A stretch of 64,000 nt of DNA from a bacterium (GCA_017453665.1 JAFTEM010000014.1:69309-133308); one strand, 5' to 3'; shown: positions 1-11,449, numbered from the stretch's first letter. Translations and numbers: made by a program. Notes: generated by a model from the sequence alone, not told the origin.

Positions 1-1
1 A

Positions 2-1048
2 CTCAACGAAGTAAAAGTATATACAGATTCTTCAATCAGTTATATCGTTTATACTAAAGATATAAAAGAAGAAGGTGAAGATGTTTATAGCTTCGTTGAA
101 GTAAAAGATATCCCTGATACTGCAGCATTCGAGGAAGCATTAAAGACTCAAACAATCTACTCTATAGACGAAATTTTTGTTCAAGATAGATTATCATGGA
201 AACTTGCTCAAGGAAATGACGGAAGTCCTCTTAATGGAGCTTACTTTTCATTCGCAAGAGCAGAAACAACTCAACTTTGAGAACCATGTGTTGGTATCGA
301 ATTTAATGGAGCATGAAAAGAAATCTTCTGTGAAGTAACATCAAACAATGTTTGAAAAAGTATGGGAATTTTCATTTGATGAGTTCCTGCTACTATCGCA
401 ACAATTCAAACAAGAATCTGTGATGGAAGAGCTCAAATCTCAGGAGGATTCGATAAAGAAAAAGCACAAGAAACTGCTAAAGAATTAAATTCTTGAAATA
501 TGCCTGCACCTTTGATTCTTTTACAAGAAGAAAAGGTTAGCCCATCTCTTGGAGACTCAGCATTCCAAGGAGCTATCATTGCTACTATCGTTGGAATCTT
601 AGCTATTATCCTTTATATCTTCTTTATTTATGGAGGAAGAAAAGCTATCGTTACAACTACAACAATGATTATGTTTATTGTTGTTCTTGCTGCTATCTTA
701 AAACTTATCGATTATGCATTATCACTTAGTGGTATCGCAGCAATTATTCTTTCTATAGGTATGGCTGTTGATGCAAACATTCTTATCTTTGAGAGAATGA
801 ACGAAGAAGTAAAAGACGGGAAAACATACCTTTCAGCTGTAAAAACAGCTAGCAAGAGAAGTTGGGCCGCTATCAGAGATGGACAAATCTCAACATTACT
901 TATTGGTCTACTCCTTTTCGCATACGGTATTAATATGTTTAAAGGATTCGGATCTATGATTATCTTAACAGCAATTCTAACACTCCTTCTCAATGTTCCA
1001 TTCATCGAAGAAATGCTAGAAATTATTTATAAAAATAAGAAGAACTAA
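2..1048 (+). CDS. secD: Protein translocase subunit SecD (5' end outside window)
   Basis: SecD drives the late, proton-motive-force-dependent step of Sec protein export in the inner membrane. The visible part holds the end of the periplasmic P1 region, then a run of membrane segments. Near the C-terminus GMAVDANILIFERMNEE is the SecD-family signature. The motif VSPSLGDSAFQGA that precedes the first TM is also typical. The first third carries several in-frame TGA codons at family glycines, whereas the last 180 residues have none. The protein ends soon after the last membrane segment, so it is SecD and not a SecDF fusion. No secF follows: a hairpin terminator and an opposite-strand gene come next. 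The start lies upstream of base 1. Confidence 0.93.
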
Positions 1049-1065
1049 TTCAAAGAAAATAGAGA

Positions 1066-1096
1066 AAAGCAGCCTGGTAAAAAAGGCTGTTTTTTA
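1066..1096. terminator. Bidirectional intrinsic terminator between secD and the Pif1 gene
   Basis: The stem CAGCC/GGCTG (1070-1074 with 1085-1089) is flanked by A-rich sequence on the left and a T-run on the right. It can end secD on the plus strand and the convergent helicase gene on the minus strand. Confidence 0.8.
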
Positions 1097-1113
1097 TTAA
1101 TAGAATTTTTCTA

Positions 1114-2847
1114 TTAGCAAAGCTCTATCTCAAACATTTTAGCCACATTAAAATGTCTCATTTCATGTCTTAGATGACAAAATCATTCCATAGAATAATA
1201 TTTCGTTTCTTCAAATTCAGCTGTTCACAACCAAGTTGGGCTAACACGCCTTTTACTCATCGCTCAACTTGCTTTCCTATACATAAAAACAATATCCTTC
1301 TTTTCTTTCAATGCCTTTTCTATCATCAAAAGCTTTTTCTCTAGGAGAGCATGCCCCATAAAATTAATAATACTAACATTTGTCTTAATATCAGACTTTT
1401 TTAACGGTCTGGTCAAAGTTAAACCATCATATGTTGTCACTCTAGAAAGAGCAACATAGGTCTGTCCCTTTTCAAACGCTCATTTATCTAAATCTAGGTT
1501 TATCTTTTCTAGTGTTAATCACTGACTTTTATGAATAGTAGAAGCCCATCCTAGTCTAAACGGGAATTGTTCAAATTCTCAAACCTCCTCATATTCTAAA
1601 GCTTTTAAATCACTATCATAATGCGGTGAATAAATCGGCCATGTCATTCTACGTAACGAAATTTCTTTTTTTACTCATGGAACACTTATTAAAACCTCAT
1701 CAACTACCCCACCATAAAGTTTAACATCAGAAATAGTTCAAATCGTTCAATTTCTTATAGGACTATCTTTCAAATTTCTAATACACATAATCTGTGCTCA
1801 AACCTTAAACTGCAATTCCTCATCTGTTGGATACATCGATTCCGGGAATTCTCACCAAACACTAGCTTCTGAATAATACAATCTCCCTTCCAATTCATCT
1901 AAACAATCATTATTAATCTTTTCTGCTCTTTTCCTCGTTGGAGTTAATGTCAAAATATTCGAATGTTTAATTTTTGAAATATCATCCTCCACTTTTTTAT
2001 TTATAAGATCAATATCTTCCTGGTTATAAATTCAAACTCTAAAATTATTTAATGTCTCAATAAACTTTCTATCACTTTGACGATAAATTTTATCAAGTTC
2101 AACTACTTCAAAATGACAGTCATCGAAAACATGAGCTGAAAAGAAAAATTCACTATAATATTTCGTATAAAAAAGCACTCTTTCCTCTCAAACAAGCACT
2201 GGTGGAAGTTGATATAAATCCCCAACACAAACAATTTGTTTCCCTCAAAAAGGTAAATCACTACCTAAGAAATACTGACAAATACTATTAACAATATCAA
2301 ATATATCAGCTCTCACCATCGAAATTTCATCAATAAGAAGTCCATCACATCCTTTCAAAAGATTTCTCTTCTCTCTTGAAAAATGAATACTTCAAGACAT
2401 CAATCTTTGTTTAATATTTTCTGGTGTCGAGTCTAAAGGAATTCAAAAAAACGAATGCAATGTTGATCCCTTTCAATCAAGATTAATTGCTGCAATACCA
2501 GTTGGAGCAAGCGGTAAAAAACTCTTCTGTTTTTCATCAATAAGACGTTTAATAATAAGAGATTTTCAAGTTCAAGCCTTACCAGTTAAGAATAAGTTTT
2601 TTCATTGCATAATCATATCGTAAACCCTTTGCTGTTCTTTATCAAGCTTAACCTCATCTTTTTGAACTTCTTGATGTAATATTTTTTCACGTTTTACAGA
2701 TGACTTATTCTTCTTTTTTTTCAAAAGAACATCATCATTTTTCAAACTAACAGAAGTCTGAACTCTATCCTTTTCCAAAACAGAACATTGCTTTTTCCCT
2801 CCTTTAACAGCATTACCCAATTTAACATCCTTCCATTGACTAACCAT
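1114..2847 (-). CDS. Pif1/RecD2-like 5'-3' DNA helicase with C-terminal WYL domain
   Basis: A 577-residue superfamily 1B helicase. After a Lys-rich N-terminal extension of about 80 residues come Walker A GKAGTGKS (about 89-96, both inner glycines from TGA), Walker B LLIDEISM (about 168), and the motif GDLYQLPPV (about 200). Motif VI lies near QTYVALSRV. From about residue 505 the sequence changes to a WYL-type fold, with a Y-R pair, RVSPTGLG and RHEMRHFNVAKMFE. WYL domains bind nucleic acid or ligands, and Pif1-WYL fusions are known in other bacteria, for example Thermotoga. The likely role is G-quadruplex, R-loop or fork processing. The start is supported by AGAGG five bases upstream. It sits 28 bp downstream of an unknown gene on the same strand, so the two are probably cotranscribed. 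Confidence 0.85.
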
Positions 2848-2875
2848 ATCAACCTCTACAAGAAAAAAATAAAAC

Positions 2876-3871
2876 TTATTCTCCCAAAATTTGTTTTTTA
2901 ATTCTACTGCTATTCAAGAAAATTAATGCATCCATTTCCTCTGGATTCCAATGTTTTCAAAAAGACTCTAATTGATCTGAATGATGAAATGGTACAATAT
3001 ATTTATTATGAAATGAAGCATAAATTTTATTAAGTTCTTCCATAAAATTTCCATTCTTTACGATAGAAGAAACCAAGAAAATATCTTTATCGGTCAATCC
3101 TAAATCATCAAGCCATTTACAAAGATAATCGATATAAAAACGGATACTTTCCAATACTAAATTCTTTGCTAATGGATTTTGATCTATCTCTTCAGCTGTT
3201 TTATACCAATACTTTACTATCTGATTATCCTTATACATTTGCATAAGATAATTTACTCAAAAATTAATATGCTCTATTTCTTTATAAAATCAATCTTCAA
3301 CTGCTACAACCTTACAAAAATTATCTTTAATATACAATAGTAAAAAAGAATCCCTCTCAAGTTTCTTTTTCAAAAAAGAAACCGTTTTAAAACTTTCAGG
3401 CCAAATATGAACATTTTCTTGATTAAAAACATTTCAATAATATTTATTAAATTCAAGAAGTGTATTCCTATTAATATAAATAAAATAAAGACGAAAAAAT
3501 ATATCTCATTTTTCTCAAATAAGAAATTTTTTTGGTTCTCCATCTACATAAATATTATCTATTGAGGGGAAAAGTAATTCCTCTTTTGTTAAAGATTTTA
3601 AATGTTCTAATCTCTCATGGACTACAGCATCTAAATCTGCCATAGTAAAAGGCTCCTCTACTTCTTTATAAATATCAAATCTAAAATAATGAAATCTAGA
3701 ATCATCTAAAAGAAAATAATGTTCATAATTCTGATAAGAAAGAGAATCTCCAATTATATTATCTAAATTTTCATACCTCTCATATTGTTGCATACCAAGT
3801 TTATCCTGAAATTTCACAACAGAAAACTTGGGATGACTTTTATCATAAGCTTCATGCCAAAGATAAAACAT
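2876..3871 (-). CDS. Uncharacterised protein (331 aa)
   Basis: I do not recognise this family. It is a soluble-looking protein rich in aromatic and charged residues, without signal peptide or membrane segment. Features include a W-H near the start, YENLDNIIGDSLSYQNYEHY in the first third, and a helical C-terminal half ending in a short basic tail. In-frame TGA occurs at only a few places, for example at 3515 and 2957. It is followed after 28 bp by the Pif1-WYL helicase on the same strand, so a DNA-related role is possible but not shown. The ATG at 3871 has no good Shine-Dalgarno sequence. Confidence 0.6.
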
Positions 3872-3978
3872 GAGAGTGTTGAGCTAATATAAATAGAATA
3901 TTACTTAGATACTATCTATTTTAACAAAATTTTCAATAACAATGGGATAAATTCACACACAAAGACACAATAAAAATC

Positions 3979-4006
3979 TTGACTTTGGTAATATTTTTGA
4001 TATAAA
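3979..4006 (+). promoter_or_regulatory. Sigma-70-type promoter for the 4047 gene
   Basis: TTGACT at 3979-3984, a 16-bp spacer, and TATAAA at 4001-4006, 40 bases before the ATG. It is one of the clearest consensus promoters in the window. Confidence 0.65.
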
Positions 4007-4046
4007 ACCAAAAAAACAAATAATAAGAGAACTAAAAACCAAAGAT

Positions 4047-4664
4047 ATGAAAGTAAGAACAAAAAAAATTGAGGTAAGTGTCGGTTACGCACCAACCACT
4101 CTAAATTTTAAAAAGTATGAGCTTCCAAGACTCATTCTTGACTCTGATGGAAACGAAAAAAAAGAAGCTGAAGAAGTTATTGCAAGAATACTCGACTACT
4201 CTCGAGAAGAAAAAACATGGGTTGCCGTATCACAAAGCGATTTCGATACCCATGTACAAGAGATGCATAACCTGTGGGAGCAAAAAGAACGACTAGAAAC
4301 AGCAAATCGTTTAAAGATAGTAAAATTCCGAAAAGAAAGAATTCAATACTATCTCTTAAGTATCTTAAGTCTTGGGCTCTACAACCGTACCCACAAAGCA
4401 CCAAAACTAGAGCTTCATGCAGAAATTCCTCTCAAAGGAATTAGAACAGTTCTCTTAAAGAACAATGGTCCACAGTTCCTTGAGAAATTTAAAGAAACCT
4501 GCTCCTATCTCTGCAAAAATGATTACATCAATATCAAATTCGATGGAATGCTCTACATCTCACCATCAGAAAAGTTACTCGAACTCATAGAAAACTATTG
4601 AGTTCCTCTCACACTGGAAGTAGCTATCAGAACCTATTGCTACTTCCATTTTTTCATTAGATAA
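4047..4664 (+). CDS. Uncharacterised protein with possible terminator-overlapping tail (184 or 205 aa)
   Basis: The family is not recognised. It is a charged, mostly helical protein with no signal peptide. The first 184 codons contain no TGA, and all six glycines are GGN. The next codon (4599-4601) is TGA. Read as Gly, the frame continues 20 codons to TAA at 4662. That extension is encoded by the arms of a strong intrinsic terminator at 4616-4647, so either the tail is not normally translated or the transcript would lack a stop. The gene has its own promoter and terminator, which makes it a self-contained unit between a minus-strand pair and ftsK. The end coordinate assumes code 25; under the standard code it would end at 4601. 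Confidence 0.6.
4616..4654 (+). terminator. Intrinsic terminator inside the 3' reading frame
   Basis: A 9-bp perfect stem, GGAAGTAGC (4616-4624) with GCTACTTCC (4639-4647), is followed by a T-rich run. It lies downstream of the TGA at 4599 but upstream of the first TAA of the frame. Confidence 0.75.
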
Positions 4665-4742
4665 ACTTGAAAGTTCATTCAAAATTACTATTAATAACTA
4701 TGAAAAAAATAAAAAGCATTTTTACTTAATATTCATTGTGTT

Positions 4743-6941
4743 TTGGCTAGAAGAAGAAAACGCATTATAAGCACTAAACGTTATAACATAAATAGAAATC
4801 ATGTATGATTCTGACTTATTATTCTAGGAATCCTCTATTTCTTTTCTAGAGCTATGGCCGAAGGATCTCCTATTTTTGAATTCTTCACTAAATATAGTAA
4901 AATCGCTTTCTGAGAAAAATGACTAATCTTTTTCTTTTGATTTTGCATATTCACATGATTATTAATTCTTTTTAAAGGACATTTGGCAAGATTCTTAATG
5001 AAATACTTTTTTTCATTATTAATGGTAGTCTCTGCTGAACTTAACATTTATACACGGGAACCAACAGTACCAATTAAATGGTTAGAAAACTGATGATATT
5101 TTTCTTGGCCATTAATTTGGGTACTTCAAAAAGGGTTAGAAAACGAAAGCTGAAGTTATATCACAGCTATTAAAGCAATAGTTGCTATCCTTCTTATTCT
5201 TTTAATAGGATATCTACTTTACGTTTTTAATGTACGTCTACCTAAAATTCCTAAATTCAGCATAGAAGAAGCCCCTAAGCCAAAAGAGAAAAAGTCTGAA
5301 AAATCTGAAAGACCAACAGTAACTATTACAAGACCTGAAGTCTCTACGGAAGAAATCAGAGAAAAAATTTCTCAAGCAACCTGAAAAGTTGTAAAAGCAT
5401 GAACAACTTGATGATCATTAATTAAAGACCTCCTTAAAACGAAGGTCGAAGAAAAAATAGAAGAAAAGAAACCTAAAACAATTATCCATTTTTCTTGAGA
5501 TAAACCAACCTTCCCTATCAATGCATTAGGTTCTAATCTTGCTAATCAACAAACAATCGACGAAAGCTTTCTAATAGAAAAAGCAAAATCGCTCCAAACA
5601 AAACTTTCAGAATTCTGAGTACCAATAACAATAGAAGGTTTCGATATATGACCATCTATTGTACAAATCAAAATCAAACCAGCAGAATGAATCAAAATTG
5701 CTGCTATTGAAAACCTGGCAAACGATATCAAGCTCTCATTAAAATCAAAATCACTTAGAATCATAGCCCCTATTCCATGAACAGATTTAGTAGGAATTCA
5801 AATTCCTAATCCTAAACCAAACATGGTAAAACTATGAGACGTTATCAATACCATGGAATTTAATGAAGGTATGAAAAAAGAAAGTACAACATTAGCCCTC
5901 TGAAAAGGTATTGACGGGACAATCCAAGTAAAATCATTAGAAGGAATGCCTCATCTTCTTATTGCTTGAGCAACAGGAAGCTGAAAATCTGTAGGAGTAA
6001 ACGATTTTATTATTTCGCTAATGTTCCAAAATACACCTAACGAATTAAAATTCTTGATGGTAGATCCAAAGCAAGTAGAACTAGAAATGTATTCATGACT
6101 TCCATACCTTCTAGCTCCTATTGTTTATGACTCATGAAAGGCGATAAAACTCCTTCAATGGACAGTAGAAGAAATGGAAAAAAGATATACAGCACTTAAA
6201 GAGGAAAGAGTAAAAAAAATTTCTGAATATAACGAAAAAATGGAAGCCGAAGGCAAAGACAAAATGTATCGCATCGTCTTCATTATTGATGAAATGGCAG
6301 ACATGATGTTGTCATCTTCTGCTAACAGAAAAGAAGTAGAAAATTGTATCAATCGTCTCGCTGCAAAAGCTAGAGCTGTAGGAATCCATTTAATCCTAGC
6401 CACACAAAGGCCATCAGTAAATGTTATCACAGGACTTATCAAAGCAAATATTCCTACAAGAATTGCTTTCTGAGTAGTATCAGAAGTCGATTCTAGAACA
6501 ATTCTTTGACGTAAAGGAGCTGAAGACTTAGTGGGTAAATGAGATATGTTATATATGGATCCATCAACTAAATTTCCTATCAGAATTCAAGCACCATTTG
6601 TTTCTACAGAAGAAATAGACAGCGTCGTATCTCAATTAAGAAATAAATATATGAAATGACTTTCTGAAGACGATATTTATAACCAAGAAATTGTAACAGC
6701 CCTAGAAAGTAAATTAGAAACATGAAGAAGTTCTTTTGGTTGATGAGATGCTTGAGATGATGAAGACTTAGTAAACCAAGCAATTAGTATTATTGCCGAA
6801 ACAAGAAAAGCCTCAGCTACACTCTTACAAAGGAAACTCAATGTTTGATTCGCTAGAGCCGCAAGAATTATGGATATCCTAGAAGAAAGAGGTATTATTG
6901 GACCAGCTGATTGAGCAAAACCTAGAGATATCTTTATTTAG
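4743..6941 (+). CDS. ftsK: DNA translocase FtsK
   Basis: FtsK pumps DNA through the closing septum and resolves chromosome dimers. The 732-residue reading begins with a basic MARRRKR-type start encoded from TTG at 4743, then membrane segments in the first 170 residues and a charged linker. The motor follows: Walker A GATGSGKS at 409-416 with two glycines from TGA, Walker [11 protein letters not shown], and ATQRPSV. A C-terminal winged-helix gamma domain (about 670-720) contains [12 protein letters not shown] and ERGIIGP. The next in-frame ATG (4854) would delete the first membrane helix, which is why I prefer TTG; the start remains uncertain. aspS follows 31 bp later on the same strand. Confidence 0.93.
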
Positions 6942-6972
6942 AAAATAGCTTTTTAATATTTGTATATATCGC

Positions 6973-8778
6973 ATGCTACGCACACACACTTGTTGAGAAC
7001 TTAATAGTTCTCATCTATGAGAAACCGTTACCCTAACTGGTTGGGTGAATAAAGCAAGAAATCTTTGAGGTATGACATTTATCGACCTAAGAGATAGATA
7101 TTGAATCACTCAAGTTACATTCGATCCTTCAAAAGCATGATTTGAATTACCTGAAATAAAAGCAGAATACGTACTTCGTATAACCTGAAAAGTAATATCA
7201 AGACCTGAAAATATGATTAATAAAGACATGGCAACTTGAGAAATAGAAATAGAGCCAACAACAATCGAAGTACTTTCAAGCTGTGCAGAACTTCCTTTCT
7301 CAATCGATCATGAAAACGCTGTTTGAGAAGATTTAAGACTCGAATATCGTTATCTTGATCTTAGAAGAAAAACAATGAAAGAAAACGTTATTATGAGACA
7401 TAAACTCTTTTTGGAGACAATGAATTTCTTTGACTGAAAAGGATTTCTCCACTTAGAAACTCCTACCTTTATGAAAAACACACCAGAAGGTTCGAGAGAA
7501 TTTGTTGTTCCTGCAAGATTTGAACCAGGAAAATTCTTTGTACTTCCACAATCACCACAACAGCATAAACAAATGTTAATGGTTGCAGGATTCGATAAAT
7601 ATTATCAAATGGCTAGATGCTACAGAGACGAAGACCCTAGATGAGATCGTCAACCAGAATTCACTCAAGTCGATTTCGAACTCTCTTTCGTTGAGCAACA
7701 AGACATCTTAGATTTAGTAGAAGAATATTTTCTTCACATAACTAAAAAATACTATCCACAAAAAACAATAAAACAAGAACCATTCCCTGTTCTAACACGG
7801 GAAGAAAGTATGAATAAATACGGAATCGATAAACCAGAACTCAGAGTAAAAAATATGGAATTCGTAGAATTTACTGATTGGGCTAAAGCAACTGAGTTTT
7901 CTTTATTTAAAGAAGCAAACACAGTTAAAGCTATTGTCCTACCTAAAGCATTAGGAAGATCAGAAGTAGAAAAAAAATACGAATGCTATATTAAAAGTTA
8001 TTGATCTAAAGCTCTTCCACGGCTTGCATTTACTCAAGAATGAGTAAAAGGAAGTATTGCTAAATTCTGTGATGAAAAAGCAATTGAAGAACTAAAAAAA
8101 ATCGCCAACATTACTTCAGATGATGTAACAATACTTTTCCAAGCTGATGAACGAGAAAAATGTTGTACCCTTCTCTGAATGTTAAGATTACAAGCTATTA
8201 AAGAATTAAACCTTCTAGAAGAAAAAGAAAATGAATTAGGATTCTCTTTTGTCGTTGATATGCCACTATTTGAAGTTTGAGATGATGGAAGTTTAGGGTC
8301 GACACACCATCCATTCACAAAACCTAAAGATGAAGATATTCCATTTGTTAAAGAACTCTGAAAGAAACTCTCAGAATGAGGAAAAATGACAGAAGAAGAA
8401 AGAGAAAGACTATTAAAAGTAAAATCAGATTCTTATGATATCACCTTAAATGGATATGAACTTTGAGGTTGAAGTATTAGAATCCATGATAGAGAGCTTC
8501 AACACGCTATCTTTGCAATCCTTTGATTAAACGAAGAACAAATCCAAGTAAGATTTGGACACCTATTGAAGTGTTTCAAATACGGAGTACCTCCTCATGG
8601 AGGATGTGCATTTGGCTTCGACAGAATCATTATGCTTTATCAAAACATGGAGAATATTCGTGAAGTAATTATCTTCCCTAAAAATCAGAAATATAGAGAT
8701 GTAATGCTTAATGCTCCTAGTGAAATCGATGATGACTTATTACACTCTTTATGAATCGATATTATGAAAGAAGAATAG
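6973..8778 (+). CDS. aspS: Aspartyl-tRNA synthetase, bacterial type
   Basis: Charges tRNA-Asp (or tRNA-Asx). The 601-residue protein has an N-terminal OB anticodon-binding domain ([14 protein letters not shown]), class II motif 2 ([18 protein letters not shown]) and motif 3 (FGFDRIIM). A bacterial GAD insertion lies between them (about 280-410), followed by [13 protein letters not shown] codes for glycine at many family glycines, including the one in DPRGDRQ. The length is normal for bacterial AspRS. The absence of AsnRS and GatCAB from this window leaves discrimination undetermined. It lies directly behind ftsK and ends before a hairpin terminator. Confidence 0.95.
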
Positions 8779-8808
8779 AATCTACTCAAAATTAGAAACT
8801 TCAAAAAC

Positions 8809-8835
8809 AGAAAGGGCGAGAAACGCTCTTTTTGT
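8809..8835. terminator. Intrinsic terminator after aspS
   Basis: AAAGGGCG pairs with CGCTCTTT across a short GAGAAA-type loop, followed by a T-run. The opposite strand is also T-rich, so it may serve the convergent AT-hook gene as well. Confidence 0.75.
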
Positions 8836-8905
8836 TCATAAATTAAATTATAGAGAATTTTTCTTGCTATTTAATAACAAAGTGAAAAAGAAAAATGATC
8901 TATAT

Positions 8906-9595
8906 TTAACCTCAATACCTAGAAAATATAGAAGAGTTTCCTTCAACTCTTCCTATGATTTTACTCACTCTTATTTTTTTCAAAACAGTTTCTCAATTCC
9001 CATTTAATTGTGTATTATACACATTCAATTCTTTATAACTAAATGACTGATTTTGCTTAAAAAGAATTCATTTCCACAAATTTAATCAAGGAACTTTATC
9101 TCACAGAAACACTGAAGATCAAGTTCTCTTAAAAACATAAGAAATATCAGCTCAAGCTTTCCATTCATAGAACTTCTTTCAAACAACCTCTATATATTTG
9201 CCCAATTTATCCTCTTTCAACTCTTTAATATCAATCATTCAAAGATCTTTTATCAAAAGCACATCAGAAAATTTTATTTCATCCCAATTAGTTGGAATAA
9301 ATACCTCCTCTTTATCTTCCTCATGTTCTTCATTATCTTGGAGAACTTTGTCTTTCTTATCCCTTTTAACACTTTTTCTTCCTCCTTTTTTTAAAAGAGC
9401 TGCAAGTTCCTCACTAGTTCTTACTTTTGGAGGTCTTCATCTTCTTTTTGGCATTTCTTTTTGTTCTTCAGTTTTATTTTCTGAAGAATCTGATGAAGAT
9501 AATGCTACTGCTAATCTCGCTTGAATCTCAGCTTTAGATGGTCTTCATCTTTTTCTCTTAGGTAGTTGTTCAAATCCATCGTTTCTCTCCTTCAT
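8906..9595 (-). CDS. AT-hook DNA-binding protein (229 aa)
   Basis: Two near-identical AT-hook cores are visible: KRKRGRPSK at about 13-21 and PKRRGRPPK at about 49-57. AT-hooks bind the minor groove of AT-rich DNA. In both hooks the central glycine of RGRP is encoded by TGA, so the motif exists only under code 25. After a Lys-rich linker the C-terminal 130 residues form an unrecognised globular part with many Trp and Gly. It is plausibly a nucleoid or transcription factor suited to this AT-rich genome (inference). The ATG at 9595 lacks a Shine-Dalgarno sequence. An AAGGAG lies just inside the gene but leads only to a short out-of-frame ORF. Confidence 0.75.
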
Positions 9596-9881
9596 ATCTA
9601 AAGTAATTAGAAGATAAATCAATACAACTATAGGAATATTACCTATCTTATCAAGAAAGAAAAAAATAAAAATTTTATTCAAAATATTAAAAAATTTAAA
9701 CAAAATTAATAAATGATAAAATCGATAACAATCCCTTTTGAAATAGCCCTACCACATCCAAAAATCATAAAAATTTTTCTTGATTCAAAAGATAGGGAAC
9801 AAAAAAAGCATCTCTCACATCCCCTATCTATTACAACATATAGTTATTCATTAAAACCTCCCGAATATATAACTCTATCTA

Positions 9882-10844
9882 CTATTTCACATCAAAAACA
9901 AACAAATCTTTATATTCACTAGAACCAGCAACTGATAATGTAAAATAATATTGATTATTTTCTCATATAACGCTCTCCATAAAGTCAGGAGTAACTTTAA
10001 AATTTTCCAAATTCTGTTTGCTAATCGCAGTAATAGTAAACATTTCTCTATATCAATTTATTCAAGTTCTATTCTCTTCATTTTCATCCCCTTTTATTAA
10101 AAAGATTATTTCAGAATGAGGATAACCATTTTCATCAGTATCTATTTCACGAATCAATCATCAATCAAATACCTCTCACAACCTCAAAGCAATTCAACGA
10201 TAATTATCAAAATACAAAATATTTTTTCATGCTAAATATGTTGTTTGTATTCTATCTCATAGAACAACATTCCCTATAAATCCATAAAATTCTTCCAAAT
10301 TTGGATATGCACTTCCTATTCATGAAACATTAAAATCCATATCAGCATGAAGTTGATCTATTGTTTCTCATTGATCTTGAAAAGATGAACTACTAAAAAC
10401 TAATCAATCAAGACTAATATTACAATAAACTGAAGACTCATCAGAAACTCCTTTAAATCAATAAGTATTTATAAATATTTTTTCTTCATTCCACTCAATT
10501 TTAGAATTACTTGGTAAGATTTCCTTCAAATCTTCTTCACAAATTTGTTTAAGTTCATCTACACTAAGTAGTGCATCATCCTTAAGCATTAAAACATTAG
10601 AAACTCCTTCATCCTCAATTAATTCTCAATCTTTATACTCTTGAACATCAATCACATTTCCTCCTTCATCATAAGTTGTCCAATATCATTCTTTCATTCA
10701 GTTAACATAAATTCATTGTTCTCTTATTGCTCAATTGTCATAATAAGAAACGAAATCCTCAGCAGATTTCTCAACCGTTCCATTACATCCAGCTAAGAGT
10801 AATCATCCAACTAACAAAGTGGTTAAAAGTCAGAATTTTTTCAT
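9882..10844 (-). CDS. Lipoprotein with MORN_2/YwqK-like repeats
   Basis: A 320-residue exported lipoprotein. MKK, a hydrophobic stretch and the lipobox LLAGC put the lipidated cysteine at residue 20. Residues about 35-80 contain tandem MORN_2-type units (AIREQGIYVNGMKEGYW, TTYDEGGNVIDVQEYKDGEL), as in YwqK-like proteins. The rest is an unrecognised beta-rich domain that may repeat weakly. The repeat glycines are mostly TGA. Such lipoproteins sit on the outer face of the membrane; a role in host contact is only inference. It stands alone on the minus strand, with the tRNA/rnpB pair upstream. Confidence 0.78.
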
Positions 10845-11049
10845 TATTAATCGATAAACTAGATAAAAGATAACATAATTAATACTATTTTTATGAATAA
10901 TTTAAAGTAAAAATTTAACACAAGTGTTCGAAAGAAAAAAATATATAAGATTTTGATTTCAAACTTCTATATAAACAAAAGAAAAAGGCTTACCATAAGA
11001 GGTAAACCATCGAATTAAACGTATTTCAAAGCAAAATTTCAATCAAATT

Positions 11050-11120
11050 CAGGGAAGGAGAGGATCGAACTCCCGACAACGGTTCCGAAGACCGATGTGT
11101 TACCACTACACCACTCCCCC
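11050..11120 (-). tRNA. tRNA-Arg (anticodon UCG)
   Basis: A 71-nt cloverleaf on the minus strand. Acceptor GGGGGAG pairs with CTTCCCT (one or two G-U pairs), the T arm is GGGAG-TTCGATC-CTCTC, and the anticodon loop is CTTCGGA with U33 and UCG at 34-36. CCA is not encoded. The anticodon stem has one weak outermost pair. Its first base lies 3 nt from the predicted 3' end of rnpB. Confidence 0.85.
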
Positions 11121-11123
11121 ATA

Positions 11124-11449
11124 TTAGTCTAATAAGCCTGGTTCTGTAACTAGATACAATTTATCTAAGTTCATCTATAATAAACTTTTGCACTTCCATC
11201 TCAAAGATGATAAGCTTGCACTCGCCACGGTTTGCCCCTCATTAAGTCATCAACTTAATTGAGTAGAGGTATGTAATCAAAAGACAACAACCCTCATATT
11301 TCACCTTTCTCTTGAAAAACTTCAAGATAGTATAATCTCTGTGGCACTTTCGTTTGCCCATAAAAGGGATCCAGCCTCCGTTAGAGGATAACGTTTTTTG
11401 AGTGCCAGGACTTTCCTCACTTATTGCTAAGCGTAGTATCTAGACTAAC
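11124..11449 (-). ncRNA. rnpB: RNase P RNA
   Basis: The catalytic RNA of RNase P, which removes tRNA 5' leaders. The universal P4 blocks are present: GAGGAAAGTCC near the 5' end and ACAGAACCAGGCTTATTAG near the 3' end. GCAAACCG-type J regions lie in between. P1 is an exact 8-bp pairing of TTAGTCTA (5' end) with TAGACTAA (3' end). It is transcribed from the minus strand from a promoter at 11458-11485 and continues straight into tRNA-Arg. Confidence 0.95.

Noticed and set aside
9713..9922. Short plus-strand ORF
   Set aside because: It lies in an intergenic stretch and the end of the lipoprotein gene, with low complexity and no ribosome site.
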